Source: Geomonas propionica (GTDB taxonomy: Bacteria > Desulfobacterota > Desulfuromonadia > Geobacterales > Geobacteraceae). From it: a stretch of 64,000 nt of DNA. Position 1 is the stretch's first letter. Each line of letters begins with the position of its first letter. A model generated the notes under the pieces. The model saw only the letters and a program-made list of their open reading frames with translations, had not been told where the DNA came from and made no database searches. The translations under genes were made by a program, and so were the position numbers. The stretch lies in the NCBI RefSeq assembly GCF_016458235.1, contig NZ_JAEMHK010000002.1:62001-126000 (forward strand), read 5' to 3'. Positions 1 through 8,747 of this stretch are shown here, piece after piece.

Positions 1-600
1 CGGCACCGATGCGCTGATCCCTCCTCTGATATCGCCGATGCGGTACCCTTGGGTGGCATGGCACTTGAGACAGGGGGCTTCGGTCACGAAGGGGCGCATG
101 AGCCGCATGTAGCTGCGGCCGCCCATATCCTGGACCTCGCTCACCTCCGTCACCCCGGTCTCGAAGAGGCGCAATGCTTTGGCCTCCCACGGGTCGGGTT
201 TGTTTTCCGCCCGTATCGGCTTCAAGCTGGTGATGTGACCACGCACCAGATTGTCCTGGCTGTCGGCCAACTCGAAGACCTGGCGGGTCATGTAGGCCGG
301 GTTAACCAGCGTCAGCGCCTTTCCGGAGGGGGTGGTGACATCGCGTTCTTCGACATGGGTGAGATGGGGATTGGGAGGGCTGAATTCTGAGGCGGGCACA
401 TAGACGCCCCCATGCCTGGTGGCCCAGCGACGGTACAGGGTGTCCTTCTCGTAGGTGGCGCGCGCTTCGGCACGGGCGATGGCGACCACCGTGCGCTGCT
501 CGTGACTGTAGAACCAGAGAAAGGAAAAGGTGATGCCTGCGGTCCAAAACAGCATCAGTATCAGGGCGAAGCGGCGAATCTTGTGGAATTGGGTCACCAT
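1..600 (-). CDS. DUF3365-type haem sensor protein, C-terminus cut off by the window edge
   Basis: This reading frame is open from an ATG at 600 to the window edge, giving 200 visible residues. It has one N-terminal membrane segment (about residues 9-28), then an extracytoplasmic region ending in a CLKCH motif at residues 177-181 and the sequence GYRIGDIRGG. The order of membrane helix, roughly 150-residue domain and late CxxCH fits the DUF3365 (Tll0287-like) domain, which in Geobacteraceae commonly precedes HAMP, PAS and kinase modules. The motif predicts one covalently bound c-type haem facing the periplasm. The start follows a GAGGT ribosome site and lies 31 bp after the stop of the hybrid kinase at 632-2674, so the two probably form one transcript. 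Its output domain is outside the window, so kinase, cyclase or chemoreceptor cannot be told apart. Confidence 0.75.
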   Translation of the reverse strand, partial: MVTQFHKIRRFALILMLFWTAGITFSFLWFYSHEQRTVVAIARAEARATYEKDTLYRRWATRHGGVYVPASEFSPPNPHLTHVEERDVTTPSGKALTLVNPAYMTRQVFELADSQDNLVRGHITSLKPIRAENKPDPWEAKALRLFETGVTEVSEVQDMGGRSYMRLMRPFVTEAPCLKCHATQGYRIGDIRGGISASVP

Positions 601-631
601 GCCGGGTTACCTCTTCTGGCGGCGGGTCCGA

Positions 632-2674
632 CTAGTGCCGGTCCAGCATCTCCCGAACTTTTTTCAGCAGCACCATCGGCTTTACCGGTTTCATCACCAG
701 CTCGGCGCCCTCGTCTAGATCGCTCCTGCTGCGGATGATGTCGGCCGTGTAACCGCTGGTGAACAGAATCTTTGCGTCAGGCTGGTATTCCCTGATGGTC
801 TCAGCGGCCTCCTTGCCGTTCATTACCGGCATGATGATATCCATGAGCACCAGTTTGATGGCGGGTTCTTCCTTGAACCTCTGCACCGCCTCCAGACCGT
901 TGGCCGCATGGATGATGCTATAGCCGTACTGCTTGAGGATCGAGGAGACCAGGTCGAGGACGTGCAGATCGTCCTCCGCGACCAGGATGGTCTCGGTCCC
1001 CCGTACGTCGATTTCCGGCGTCGGGACCGTCTGCTCCGGCTCGGCGGAGGTTATGGAGGGGAGATAGATCCTGAAGGTGGTGCCGATACCGGGCTCGCTG
1101 TAGACGTTCACGAACCCCTTGTGCTGGGTGATGATGCCGTAGACGATGGCGAGCCCCAACCCGGTCCCCTTCCCTACCACCTTGGTGGTGAAGAAGGGAT
1201 CGAAGATCTTCTTCCTGGTCGCCTCGTCCATCCCCTGCCCCGTGTCAGAGATGGTGACCAGGGCGTATTGGCCGGGGGTGCCGAAGCCGTGGGCATGTAC
1301 GAAGGCGTCGTCGATATCATGGCGCTCGGTCTCCACGAAAAGCCGTCCCCCTTTGGGCATGGCGTCGCGGGCGTTGGCCGCGAGATTCATCAACACCTGC
1401 TCGATCTGCCCGCTGTCCACCACCGCCCAGAGCGCACCGTCGGCCAGCGAGGTGGTCAGGGTGATGTCTTCGCCGATGATCCGCTGCAGGAACTTCTCGA
1501 CACCTTTGACGATGTCGTTCAGGTTGGCGGGCGCCGCCTTCACCTCCCCCTTACGGCTGAAGGCGAGTAGGCTGCGGGTCAAATTCGCTGCCCGGTCCGC
1601 CGCCGCCGAGATCTGCATGACCTTGTCGCGCGCGGGGGCATCATGGGGCAGGTCCAGCTTGAGCAGTTCACAATAGCCACCGATCACGGTGAGGATATTG
1701 TTGAAGTCGTGGGCCACCCCGCCAGCAAGAACGCCTACCGCCTCCAGCTTTTGCGAGTGGCGCAACTGTTCCTCGAGCTTCATGCGCTCGGTGATGTCGA
1801 GGGCTATGGCCAAGAGCCTCTCGCCCCCGTCCACGGTGATCCGCTCGCAGTAGTACTCCCCCTTCAGGGAGCGGCCGTCCTTGGCGTGCAGGGTAACCAC
1901 GGTCCCCGCGACCTGGCCGTGCTCGTCGAGCTTGTCCAGCAAAGCCTTGCGGTCGTGCGGGCTGATCCAGCCAAGGGCGGTGGAAGACTTGCCCAGCACC
2001 TCTTCCCGGCGGTAGCCCGACAGTTCCACGAACTTTCGGTTCACGTCGAGGAACTTCCCCTCGTCCAAGTCGGTGATCACCATGATGAGCGGCGCACTGT
2101 CAAACGCCTTGTGGAATTTCTCCTCACTCAGGCGGAGCGTTTCCTGCGCCAGTTGCCGCTCGGCTATCTCCTTCTTCAATAACAGCGCCTGCTCAAGCAG
2201 GGCATCCTGGGCCATCTGGCGCTCGACCACCTCGTGCTCGAGGCGGTGGCTTTGCAGCTTGAGCGCCTCTTCGGCCCGCTTGTGCTCCAGGATGTGGTCC
2301 CATTCCCGCAGGGCACGCTCGACGATGCGCGGCATGGCGTCGAAGACCTCTGGCATCTTCACCACGTAGTCGATGGCGCCTGATTTCATCGCCTCAACCG
2401 CTACCTGCTCGCTGCCGTGGGAGGTCATCATCACCACCGGCGCTATATTCGCGGACTGCGCCACCAGATCCCCCCCCTTGCCGTCCGGCAGGAGGTAGTC
2501 GGTGAGTACGATGTCGAAGGTGCGGGTGTGGATGTGACCGAGGGCTTCCTTGACCGTGGCGGCGACGGTCAGTTCGTACTGGCCGGATTGGTCACTGAAC
2601 CCTCGTCGGATCAACTCCGCGTGGGCATCGTCATCTTCGACAATCAGGATTTTCACAGGATTCAACGAGGCCAT
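632..2674 (-). CDS. receiver-PAS-histidine kinase-receiver hybrid signalling protein
   Basis: The protein has 680 residues and no membrane segment, so it is a soluble cytoplasmic signalling protein. An N-terminal receiver domain (about 7-122) has phospho-acceptor Asp59 in the [10 protein letters not shown] context. A coiled-coil linker (125-185), a PAS domain (about 187-298), a HisKA helix with His322 in the GVAHDFNN motif, a HATPase domain with DTGQGMD and GTGLGLA motifs, and a C-terminal receiver (about 558-675, LVLMDIIMP) follow. Having a receiver before and after the kinase core suggests that it takes phosphate or a signal from another kinase and passes it on, a phosphorelay hub. The downstream gene is the truncated haem-motif sensor, a plausible partner. 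No DNA-binding output domain is present. The specific input signal is not identifiable. Confidence 0.9.
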   Translation of the reverse strand: MASLNPVKILIVEDDDAHAELIRRGFSDQSGQYELTVAATVKEALGHIHTRTFDIVLTDYLLPDGKGGDLVAQSANIAPVVMMTSHGSEQVAVEAMKSGAIDYVVKMPEVFDAMPRIVERALREWDHILEHKRAEEALKLQSHRLEHEVVERQMAQDALLEQALLLKKEIAERQLAQETLRLSEEKFHKAFDSAPLIMVITDLDEGKFLDVNRKFVELSGYRREEVLGKSSTALGWISPHDRKALLDKLDEHGQVAGTVVTLHAKDGRSLKGEYYCERITVDGGERLLAIALDITERMKLEEQLRHSQKLEAVGVLAGGVAHDFNNILTVIGGYCELLKLDLPHDAPARDKVMQISAAADRAANLTRSLLAFSRKGEVKAAPANLNDIVKGVEKFLQRIIGEDITLTTSLADGALWAVVDSGQIEQVLMNLAANARDAMPKGGRLFVETERHDIDDAFVHAHGFGTPGQYALVTISDTGQGMDEATRKKIFDPFFTTKVVGKGTGLGLAIVYGIITQHKGFVNVYSEPGIGTTFRIYLPSITSAEPEQTVPTPEIDVRGTETILVAEDDLHVLDLVSSILKQYGYSIIHAANGLEAVQRFKEEPAIKLVLMDIIMPVMNGKEAAETIREYQPDAKILFTSGYTADIIRSRSDLDEGAELVMKPVKPMVLLKKVREMLDRH

Positions 2675-3024
2675 ACATTCAACTCCTGCATCTCGGTTTG
2701 ACGCACTTAGTGTGGGCCATATCGGACATCACAATGAGAGCCGAAACAGTTGCAGACAGTCTCCTCTCAAACAATTGATCGAGAAAAGTTTACTCAACTT
2801 TTCCCAATAGTCTGCCGGAAGATCATATTTTTGAAATTAAATTAATATAACATTTAACAATGACAACAGATGGAGCTGCCTATGACAGCGGAACAGACGG
2901 CACAGCCAGCAAGGAGCGGGAAGGGTCTGAAAGGGGAATCATCAGATACAGGAGAACGCGACCTGATGGTGGCAACGTGGGGACGAAAATAGAGTGCGAG
3001 GGAGATTCAAAGCGCAGAGACACG
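2675..3024. other. AT-rich intergenic region upstream of the hybrid kinase
   Basis: About 350 bp with no convincing gene. The part from 2760 to 2860 is strongly AT-rich against the GC-rich background and holds a small hairpin with arms AAAAGTT at 2784-2790 and AACTTTT at 2796-2802. It is the natural place for the promoter of the minus-strand kinase starting at 2674. I see only a weak sigma70-like candidate near 2840-2870 and do not assign it. The open frame across 2860-3070 on the plus strand is the beginning of a long frame antisense to trpE and is not supported. Confidence 0.5.
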
Positions 3025-3053
3025 AAAAAGGGCACCCCGACAAGGGTGCCCTC
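3025..3053 (-). terminator. Rho-independent terminator of trpE
   Basis: Read on the minus strand, an inverted repeat AGGGCACCC / GGGTGCCC is followed directly by TTTTT. It lies 26 bp after the trpE stop codon, so trpE transcription probably ends here and does not continue into the kinase gene. Confidence 0.85.
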
Positions 3054-3078
3054 TATTGCTTCCAGCAAGGCAAACGGT

Positions 3079-4554
3079 TCAGTCGAGGCCGCGCTCAGCC
3101 ATTTCGATCGCCTTGACCACGGCCTTGGCCTTGTTGACCGTCTCCAGATATTCGGAGGCGGGGTCGGAGTCGGCGACAATGCCGGCGCCCGCCTGCAGAT
3201 GCACCTTGCCGTCCTTGATCACCAGGGTCCTGATGGCGATGGCCATATCCATGTTGCCCGAGAAGGAGAAGTAGCCGACCGCGCCGCCGTAGACCTCGCG
3301 CCGCACCCCTTCCAGTTCGTCGATGATCTCCATGGCCCGCACCTTGGGGGCTCCGGACAGCGTCCCCGCCGGGAAGGTGGCGCGCACCACGTCGAAAGCG
3401 TCGTGACCGGGCGCCAGTTCCCCCTGCACGTTGGAGACGATGTGCATCACGTGCGAGTAGCGCTCGATCACCATCAACTCGGACACCTTGACGCTGCCGA
3501 TCTCGCAGACGCGCCCGAGGTCGTTTCTCCCGAGGTCCACCAGCATGACGTGCTCGGCGCGCTCCTTGGGGTCGGCCAGCAGATCCTGCGCCAGTTCCTC
3601 GTCGGCTGCGGGGGTCGCGCCGCGCGGGCGGGTGCCGGCGATGGGGCGCAGCTCCACCTGCTCCCCCTCCTTGCGCACCATGACCTCGGGGGAAGCGCCA
3701 ACCACCATGGTCTCGTCCAGGCGCAGGAAGAACATGTAGGGGGAAGGGTTCAACGTCCGCAGCACGCGGTAGATGTCGAAGGGGTCCACGGTGAGATCGC
3801 CGGAAAAGCGCTGCGAGAGGACCACCTGGATGATGTCTCCGCTTCTGACATACTCCTTGGCGCGGGTGACCCAGGACTCGAACTCCTCGCGTTTCACGTT
3901 GGAGGTGAGTTCCACCTTCCCCTGTGCCGGCTTTTTCTCCGACGCCGGCAGCGGCTTCTTGAGGCGCTCGATCAGCCCCTCGATCTTGCCAACCGCCTCG
4001 GCGTACGCGGCCTCGGGGGTCGCGCTCCCGTCGAGATGCGCGTTGGAAACCACCTTGATCTTTTGGCTCAGGCTGTCGAAGATGACGATGGTATCGGTGA
4101 TGATGAAGTAGGCGTCGTAAGTGTTGATCAGGCTCGGGTTCTGGTCCGGCAGGCTCTCGAAGTGGCGCACCGCGTCATAGCCCAGGTAGCCGACAGCGCC
4201 GCCGAAGAACCTCGGGATGCCAGGGACCTCGACCGGCTGGTAGCGTGCCATGTAATCCCGGACGTAGTTCAAGGGATCGGACACCTCCATGCGGCGCACC
4301 TCGCCCCCTTCCACGATCTCGACCCAGTTGTCCTTGCCGCGGATGACCACCGCAGGCGAGGAACCCAGGAACGTGTAGCGCCCCCATTTTTCGCCACCCT
4401 CGATACTCTCCAGCAGAAATCCGAAGCGGCCGTCGTCGATCTTCTTGAAGGCCCCCACCGGGGTATCCAGGTCGGCCAGGATCTCCCGGTAGACCGGGAT
4501 CAGGTTGCCTTGTGCGGACAGGGTCTGGAACGTCGCGAAATCGGGGCAGTACAT
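3079..4554 (-). CDS. trpE: anthranilate synthase component I
   Basis: TrpE converts chorismate and ammonia to anthranilate, the first committed step of tryptophan synthesis, normally with the glutaminase TrpG. The protein has 491 residues, the usual length. The N-terminal half carries LLESIEGG (residues about 49-56), matching the LLES element of the tryptophan feedback site. The chorismate-binding half carries PIAGTRPRG, LVDLGRNDLGRV and FPAGTLSGAPKVRA. Start is the ATG at 4554 behind AAGGAG. A consensus-like promoter lies at 4629-4657 and a terminator follows, so the gene is monocistronic here. No trpG or other trp gene is adjacent, although trpE and trpG are often neighbours. A paralogous PabB role is less likely given the length and the LLES motif. 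Confidence 0.95.
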   Translation of the reverse strand: MYCPDFATFQTLSAQGNLIPVYREILADLDTPVGAFKKIDDGRFGFLLESIEGGEKWGRYTFLGSSPAVVIRGKDNWVEIVEGGEVRRMEVSDPLNYVRDYMARYQPVEVPGIPRFFGGAVGYLGYDAVRHFESLPDQNPSLINTYDAYFIITDTIVIFDSLSQKIKVVSNAHLDGSATPEAAYAEAVGKIEGLIERLKKPLPASEKKPAQGKVELTSNVKREEFESWVTRAKEYVRSGDIIQVVLSQRFSGDLTVDPFDIYRVLRTLNPSPYMFFLRLDETMVVGASPEVMVRKEGEQVELRPIAGTRPRGATPAADEELAQDLLADPKERAEHVMLVDLGRNDLGRVCEIGSVKVSELMVIERYSHVMHIVSNVQGELAPGHDAFDVVRATFPAGTLSGAPKVRAMEIIDELEGVRREVYGGAVGYFSFSGNMDMAIAIRTLVIKDGKVHLQAGAGIVADSDPASEYLETVNKAKAVVKAIEMAERGLD

Positions 4555-4586
4555 GAGGCTCCTTTTATTGGCGTGCGAGGTGTTCG

Positions 4587-4657
4587 CAAGGGCTATCCCC
4601 TTGCCGGGAAACGAGTTTTAGCCCGACCTTAGTAACATAACGAGGAAAGGGTGTCAA
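4587..4657 (-). promoter_or_regulatory. trpE promoter and structured leader
   Basis: On the minus strand TTGACA (4657-4652) and TACTAA (4634-4629) are 17 bp apart, a good sigma70-type promoter. The short leader can form two mutually exclusive hairpins: CAAGGG/CCCTTG at 4587-4603, and GGGCTA/TAGCCC using 4590-4595 with 4619-4624. They share bases. No run of U follows and no tryptophan-rich leader peptide is visible, so a classical trp attenuator is not supported. Confidence 0.55.
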
Positions 4658-4682
4658 GAAAGGGGGAGTCTGGTAGAATCAT

Positions 4683-5750
4683 GTGCTAATGAAAACACCT
4701 GTGATAGTAGTCATATTAAGAGAGCGGTATTTCGCCTTCGCCCTGAAGGTGGTGGACGTCATCGTCCGCTTCAAGCGCGCCACCGAGAAGATGTTTCTCT
4801 CGTGGGAAAAATGGGGCAAACCTGAGGGGGATATCGCGCTGGAAAAAATGGTCTCGCGTTTCCCGCGCTACCTCGATCATCCCTCCGGGAGCGTGCGCTG
4901 CGGCGCCGGCTGGTATCCGCTGGTCTGGGACCTCTGCACCGCCATCGAGGCGATGGAGCACCTGGCGATGCCCAGGATCGGCCACTTCAAGGCCGAGGAG
5001 AGGCTGGGTGGACTCTTCGTCAGGATCGAGTCCGGCTCCCATATCGTCAAGGAGTTGGCCCGCGACACCGAGCACAAGGCCGCCGCCATTTGCTCGGAGT
5101 GCGGAGCGCCGGGATCGCTGCAGTTGGGGCACGGCTTCGCCAAGACCCTCTGCCCCGCCCACGCCAAGAAGCGCAAGCCGCAGAAGGCGAAACCGGTTCC
5201 CATCTCCGCCGAGCTCGCCGCTAGGGAACCGATGCTCCTTTTCCTGGACACCGAGTTCACCGACTTCGATTATCCGCAACTGATCAGTCTCGCCCTGGTT
5301 TCGGAGAGCGGCGAGATTTACTACGCCGAGCTCGCCAACGGGTGGAGCCCCGAGGGGTGCTCGCAGTTCGTCACCGCAAACGTGCTGCCGCAGCTGACCG
5401 GCGGCGACTTCTTCCAAGAGCGAAGCTACGCCAAGCGCAGGCTGGCCGAGTGGGTATCCTCCCTGGCCGTCCCGGTGCGGGTGGTCTGCGACGCGCCCGG
5501 TTTCGACTGGGTGCTCATGGTGGACCTCCTGGGCGATACCTTCCCCAAGAACCTCTACCCTGCCCCGATCCATTATTACAGCGAGAGTTTCCCGGGGCTG
5601 TTCGAGCTGTTGCAGAAAGCCCACGCCGAGGCCTACAACGAGTTCCCGCCGCACCACGCCCTGCACGACGCCGAGGCCCTGCGCGAAGCCTGGGAGGTCA
5701 TGAAGGAGCACCTGCACCCCGCGATCCTCAAACAGTATCTGAAACTTTAA
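4683..5750 (+). CDS. DEDDh 3'-5' exonuclease-like domain fused to an uncharacterised Cys-containing domain
   Basis: The protein has up to 355 residues. The C-terminal half (about 183-345) is an RNase H-fold exonuclease of the DEDDh type: Asp189 and Glu191 in DTEFTDF, Asp270 in VVCDAPGFDW, and a terminal H-x4-D (His324, Asp329) in HHALHDAEA. It resembles short bacterial exoribonuclease-like proteins, so 3'-end trimming of RNA or DNA is inferred. The N-terminal half (about 30-165) has CGAGWYPLVWDLC, EERLGGL, a CSECGAP knuckle at 137-143 and LCPAH at 156-160. This pattern recalls small uncharacterised proteins found in phages and bacteria that carry a CEVCGAPG-type knuckle. The two halves are joined by a Lys-rich linker. 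Start is uncertain: GTG at 4683 or ATG at 4689, with AAGGGGGAG rather far upstream. An ATG at 4681 leads at once to a stop. Confidence 0.75.
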   Translation: MLMKTPVIVVILRERYFAFALKVVDVIVRFKRATEKMFLSWEKWGKPEGDIALEKMVSRFPRYLDHPSGSVRCGAGWYPLVWDLCTAIEAMEHLAMPRIGHFKAEERLGGLFVRIESGSHIVKELARDTEHKAAAICSECGAPGSLQLGHGFAKTLCPAHAKKRKPQKAKPVPISAELAAREPMLLFLDTEFTDFDYPQLISLALVSESGEIYYAELANGWSPEGCSQFVTANVLPQLTGGDFFQERSYAKRRLAEWVSSLAVPVRVVCDAPGFDWVLMVDLLGDTFPKNLYPAPIHYYSESFPGLFELLQKAHAEAYNEFPPHHALHDAEALREAWEVMKEHLHPAILKQYLKL

Positions 5751-5763
5751 GACTCGCCCCGGA

Positions 5764-5874
5764 ACACAGAGGACACCGAGGAAAAGCCACATCGACACAG
5801 AGGAAAGCCTTGGGTTTTAAACCCGCTTCAGCGTCTTTCTCTGTGACCTCTGTGCTTCTCTGTGTCCTCTGTGG
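5764..5874. repeat. imperfect inverted repeat element (about 110 bp) with CACAGAGGACAC arms
   Basis: The left arm (5764-5781) reads ACACAGAGGACACCGAGG and the right arm (5855-5874) is its near-perfect reverse complement. A second inner pair (GACACAGAGGAAAG against TTTCTCTGTGAC) extends the stem. The element has no coding capacity and lies between the exonuclease gene and htpG. A second element of almost the same length and architecture, with a different arm sequence, is at 14583-14695. Confidence 0.75.
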
Positions 5875-5905
5875 TAATGCTTTTCCTGTTTTTCTTCTAT
5901 CCCCC

Positions 5906-5932
5906 CTTGAAATCTTGCCCTCGCGTTATTAT
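5906..5932 (+). promoter_or_regulatory. possible heat-shock (sigma32-type) promoter of htpG
   Basis: CTTGAAA at 5906-5912 matches the sigma32 -35 consensus and is followed 14 bp later by TATTAT at 5927-5932. The spacing suits sigma32, but the -10 lacks the typical CCCCAT. The placement just upstream of a heat-shock chaperone gene makes it plausible. Confidence 0.35.
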
Positions 5933-5976
5933 GTTCCAGCGGTCAATCACTATGCCTCAAAGGAGACCACCCAGAC

Positions 5977-7911
5977 ATGGCCAAAACCGTCAAGAAGTTC
6001 GAGACCGAGGTCCAGCAGCTTTTGGACCTGGTGATCCACTCCCTCTATTCCAACAAGGAAATCTTCCTCCGGGAGCTCATCTCCAACGCGTCTGACGCCA
6101 TTGACAAGATAAAGTTCGAATCCCACTCCAACATGGAACTGCTGGAAGGGAACGCAGACTGGAAGATCAAGCTGCACGCAGACAAGGAAGCAGGCACCCT
6201 CACCATCACCGACAACGGCATCGGCATGAGCATGGACGAGGTCGCCGACAACATCGGCACCATCGCCAAGTCGGGCACCAAGAACTTCGTGGCCGCCCTG
6301 AAGGAACAAAATCTCACCGACAACCCGGAGCTGATCGGCCAGTTCGGCGTCGGCTTCTACGCCTCCTTCATGGTGGCGGACAAGGTGGTACTCACCACGC
6401 GCCGCGCGGGCGACAAGCAGTACGGTTGCCGCTGGGAGTCCACCGGCGACGGCTCCTACTCCATCGAGGAGTGCGAGAAGGAGACCCGCGGTACCGAGAT
6501 CGTGCTGCACCTGAAAGACGAGATGAAGGAATTCCTCGACGAGTGGAAGATCCGCTCCATCGTCAAGAAGTACTCCGATTACGTGCAGTACCCGGTCGTG
6601 ATGGACATCACCCGTAGCGAACCGGTGAAGGACGCGGAGGGCAAGGTGATCGAAGGTGGCGGCACCATCGACACCACCACCGAGGAGACCCTCAACTCGA
6701 TGAAGGCGATCTGGACCCGCCCCAAGAGCGAGATCACCGAGGAGGAGTACGAGGAGTTCTACAAGCACATCTCGCACGACTACGACAAGCCGCTCTCCAC
6801 CATCCACTACTCCGCGGAAGGGGTCAGCGAATTCAAGGCGATCGTCTACATCCCCTCGCACAAGCCGTTCGACATGTTCCTGCGCGACCACAAGAAGGGC
6901 GTGCACCTCTACGTGAAGCGGGTCTACATCACCGACAACTGCGAGGCGCTGCTGCCGGACTACCTGCGCTTCATCAAGGGAGTCGTGGACTCCTCCGACC
7001 TGCCGCTCAACGTCTCCCGCGAGATCCTCCAGGAAGACGTACAGATCAAGCGCATCCAGAAGTCGCTGGTGGGCAAGGTCCTCTCCACCCTCGCCGAGAT
7101 GAAAGAAAAGAACATCGAGGACTACCTGAAGTTCTACGCCGAGTTCGGGCCGGTGCTCAAAGAAGGGATCCACTTCGACTACGCCAACAAGGAGAAGCTG
7201 CAGGACCTGCTCCTCTTTGAAAGCTCCAAGACCGAGAAAGGGAAACTGGTCTCGCTCAAGGAGTACGTCGAGCGCATGCCCGAGGGGCAGAAGGAGATCT
7301 ACTTCATCACCGGCATGTCCCGCGAGTCGGTCGAGAATTCCCCGTACATGGAGGCCCTGCGCAAGAAGGACTACGAGGTCCTCTACATGACCGACCCGGT
7401 CGACGAGTGGGTAGTGCAGGCGGTCCACGAGTACCAGGAGAAGCACCTGAAGGCCATCGACAGGGGCGACCTCGAGCTCGACACCGAGGAGGAAAAGAAA
7501 GAGAAGGAAGCCAAGAAGGAGGAGGCCCAGAAGGAGTTTGGCGGGGTCATAGAGTACATCCAGGAAACCTTGAAAGACCGCGTCAAGGAGGTCCGCCTCT
7601 CCTCGCGCCTCACCGAGAGCGCCTGCTGCCTGGTCGCCGATGAGATGGGGCTCAACGCCAACATGGAGAAGATCCTGAAGGCGATGAACCAGGAGGTTCC
7701 CGAAGGAAAGCGGATCCTCGAACTCAATCCCGAGCACCAGATCATGCAGGTGATGACTGCCATGTTCGAAAAGGACAAGAACAACCCCAAGCTCGCCGAC
7801 TACAGCGAACTCCTCTTTGACCAGGCCCTCTTGACCGAGGGTTCCCCGATCAAGGACCCGCTGCGCTTCACCAAGCTGGTCAGCGAGCTCATGGTGACCA
7901 GCGGCAAATAG
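5977..7911 (+). CDS. htpG: molecular chaperone HtpG (Hsp90 family)
   Basis: HtpG is the bacterial Hsp90, an ATP-dependent cytosolic chaperone that remodels client proteins with the DnaK system. The 644-residue length is typical. The N-terminal GHKL ATPase domain shows [12 protein letters not shown] (ATP/Mg site), [19 protein letters not shown] and [11 protein letters not shown]. The middle domain contains [12 protein letters not shown] and a conserved NVSREILQ segment. The C-terminal dimerisation region follows a charged stretch rich in Glu and Lys (about residues 505-520). Start ATG lies downstream of AAAGGAGA. A possible heat-shock promoter precedes it and a strong terminator follows, so it is probably a single-gene unit. 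Confidence 0.98.
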   Translation: MAKTVKKFETEVQQLLDLVIHSLYSNKEIFLRELISNASDAIDKIKFESHSNMELLEGNADWKIKLHADKEAGTLTITDNGIGMSMDEVADNIGTIAKSGTKNFVAALKEQNLTDNPELIGQFGVGFYASFMVADKVVLTTRRAGDKQYGCRWESTGDGSYSIEECEKETRGTEIVLHLKDEMKEFLDEWKIRSIVKKYSDYVQYPVVMDITRSEPVKDAEGKVIEGGGTIDTTTEETLNSMKAIWTRPKSEITEEEYEEFYKHISHDYDKPLSTIHYSAEGVSEFKAIVYIPSHKPFDMFLRDHKKGVHLYVKRVYITDNCEALLPDYLRFIKGVVDSSDLPLNVSREILQEDVQIKRIQKSLVGKVLSTLAEMKEKNIEDYLKFYAEFGPVLKEGIHFDYANKEKLQDLLLFESSKTEKGKLVSLKEYVERMPEGQKEIYFITGMSRESVENSPYMEALRKKDYEVLYMTDPVDEWVVQAVHEYQEKHLKAIDRGDLELDTEEEKKEKEAKKEEAQKEFGGVIEYIQETLKDRVKEVRLSSRLTESACCLVADEMGLNANMEKILKAMNQEVPEGKRILELNPEHQIMQVMTAMFEKDKNNPKLADYSELLFDQALLTEGSPIKDPLRFTKLVSELMVTSGK

Positions 7912-7930
7912 ACACTCCGGTCACACATTG

Positions 7931-7966
7931 AAAAGCCGGGAGGCATAAGGCCTCCCGGCTTTTTTG
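7931..7966 (+). terminator. Rho-independent terminator after htpG
   Basis: GCCGGGAGG and CCTCCCGGC flank a 7-base loop and are followed by TTTTTT on the plus strand; an A-run on the other side would let it work in both directions. Confidence 0.92.
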
Positions 7967-8179
7967 TGCTTAGCCTCACAAAATCAGCACTTTTCAACAT
8001 GTTCATTAGTTTTTGTAATTTACAGATTTAAAATTTTCATTTATATATTCCTGCATCCCCCTTCGCGGTGAACCTGCTACGGGGGACAAGCCCCTCCTTG
8101 GTGGTTCCCGTTCGGGATCAGTCCGCTAGAAGAGGGACAATTGATATGGCAATGCTTGCATGCACAAAGGAGGACTCAG

Positions 8180-8665
8180 ATGACTCAATTTTTCGCCTCG
8201 TTGGCGGCCTTACTGCTCGTTGTGGCTTCTTCAACCATCGTTCTCGCCCAGGATCTCGATACCCGCTACGGGAAGATCTCCATCGTCGCTTTTGACCGCC
8301 AGGGGAACTCCATCCTCGATGACGGCGCCAAGGCCGACTACAAGAAAATCCAGTACCTCTTGAACGACAAGGTCATCCAGGAAGAGGTTGACGAAACCGT
8401 TGGCAAGCCGGTCCCCGAACTGGTCCGGGTGTTTCAGCAGAGCAAGGGCGACGCCGTGCTGGTGCTGGCCGACACCGGCGAAACCTCCGGCACCGGCGCC
8501 ATACGCTTCATCGATGTGACCGCCGCAGGGGCGAAGCTTTCCAACGTGTTCCCCAACTGCAAGGGCGAGCCCCGCTACTCCCGCAAGGGCGACGTGATCC
8601 GGGTGGTCTTCAAGGAAGCCAAACCGCTCAAGGTCGCGACCTACAGCAACGGCTTCATCCGCTAG
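8180..8665 (+). CDS. small secreted protein of unknown function
   Basis: The ATG at 8180 is chosen because a near-perfect AAAGGAGG ribosome site lies about 7 bases upstream; the frame is open further upstream but without support. The 161-residue product begins with a typical signal peptide ending near LAQD (about residue 23), so it is probably periplasmic. The mature part is mixed alpha/beta with segments such as ISIVAFDRQGNSILDDGAK and GDAVLVLADTGETSGTGAIRF. It has a single cysteine and no recognisable enzymatic motif. It is monocistronic, with a terminator at 8686-8722. I do not recognise the family. Confidence 0.75.
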   Translation: MTQFFASLAALLLVVASSTIVLAQDLDTRYGKISIVAFDRQGNSILDDGAKADYKKIQYLLNDKVIQEEVDETVGKPVPELVRVFQQSKGDAVLVLADTGETSGTGAIRFIDVTAAGAKLSNVFPNCKGEPRYSRKGDVIRVVFKEAKPLKVATYSNGFIR

Positions 8666-8685
8666 CACGCAAACATACGTGAATC

Positions 8686-8722
8686 AAAAAGGGGCGCCCG
8701 CAAGGACGCCCCTCTTTTTTTT
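8686..8722 (+). terminator. bidirectional Rho-independent terminator
   Basis: A GGGGCG/CGCCCC stem is flanked by AAAAA and by eight T residues. It sits between two convergent genes and can terminate both the secreted-protein gene (plus) and the hybrid kinase (minus). Confidence 0.88.
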
Positions 8723-8747
8723 GCTTCTCTGAACCTCGACCTCAACC

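Noticed and set aside
4587-4624. Classical trp attenuator
   Set aside because: No leader peptide with Trp codons and no U-run after either hairpin.
2860-4632. 590-codon open frame on the plus strand
   Set aside because: It is antisense to trpE and arises from GC-rich third-position bias; no ribosome site and no recognisable domain.
5950-7737. 595-codon open frame antisense to htpG
   Set aside because: Shadow frame of a strongly conserved gene; composition dominated by Leu, Val and Asp, with no domain.
8046-8130. c-di-GMP, cobalamin or other known riboswitch
   Set aside because: The conserved cores of these riboswitch classes are not present; only generic short stems are seen.
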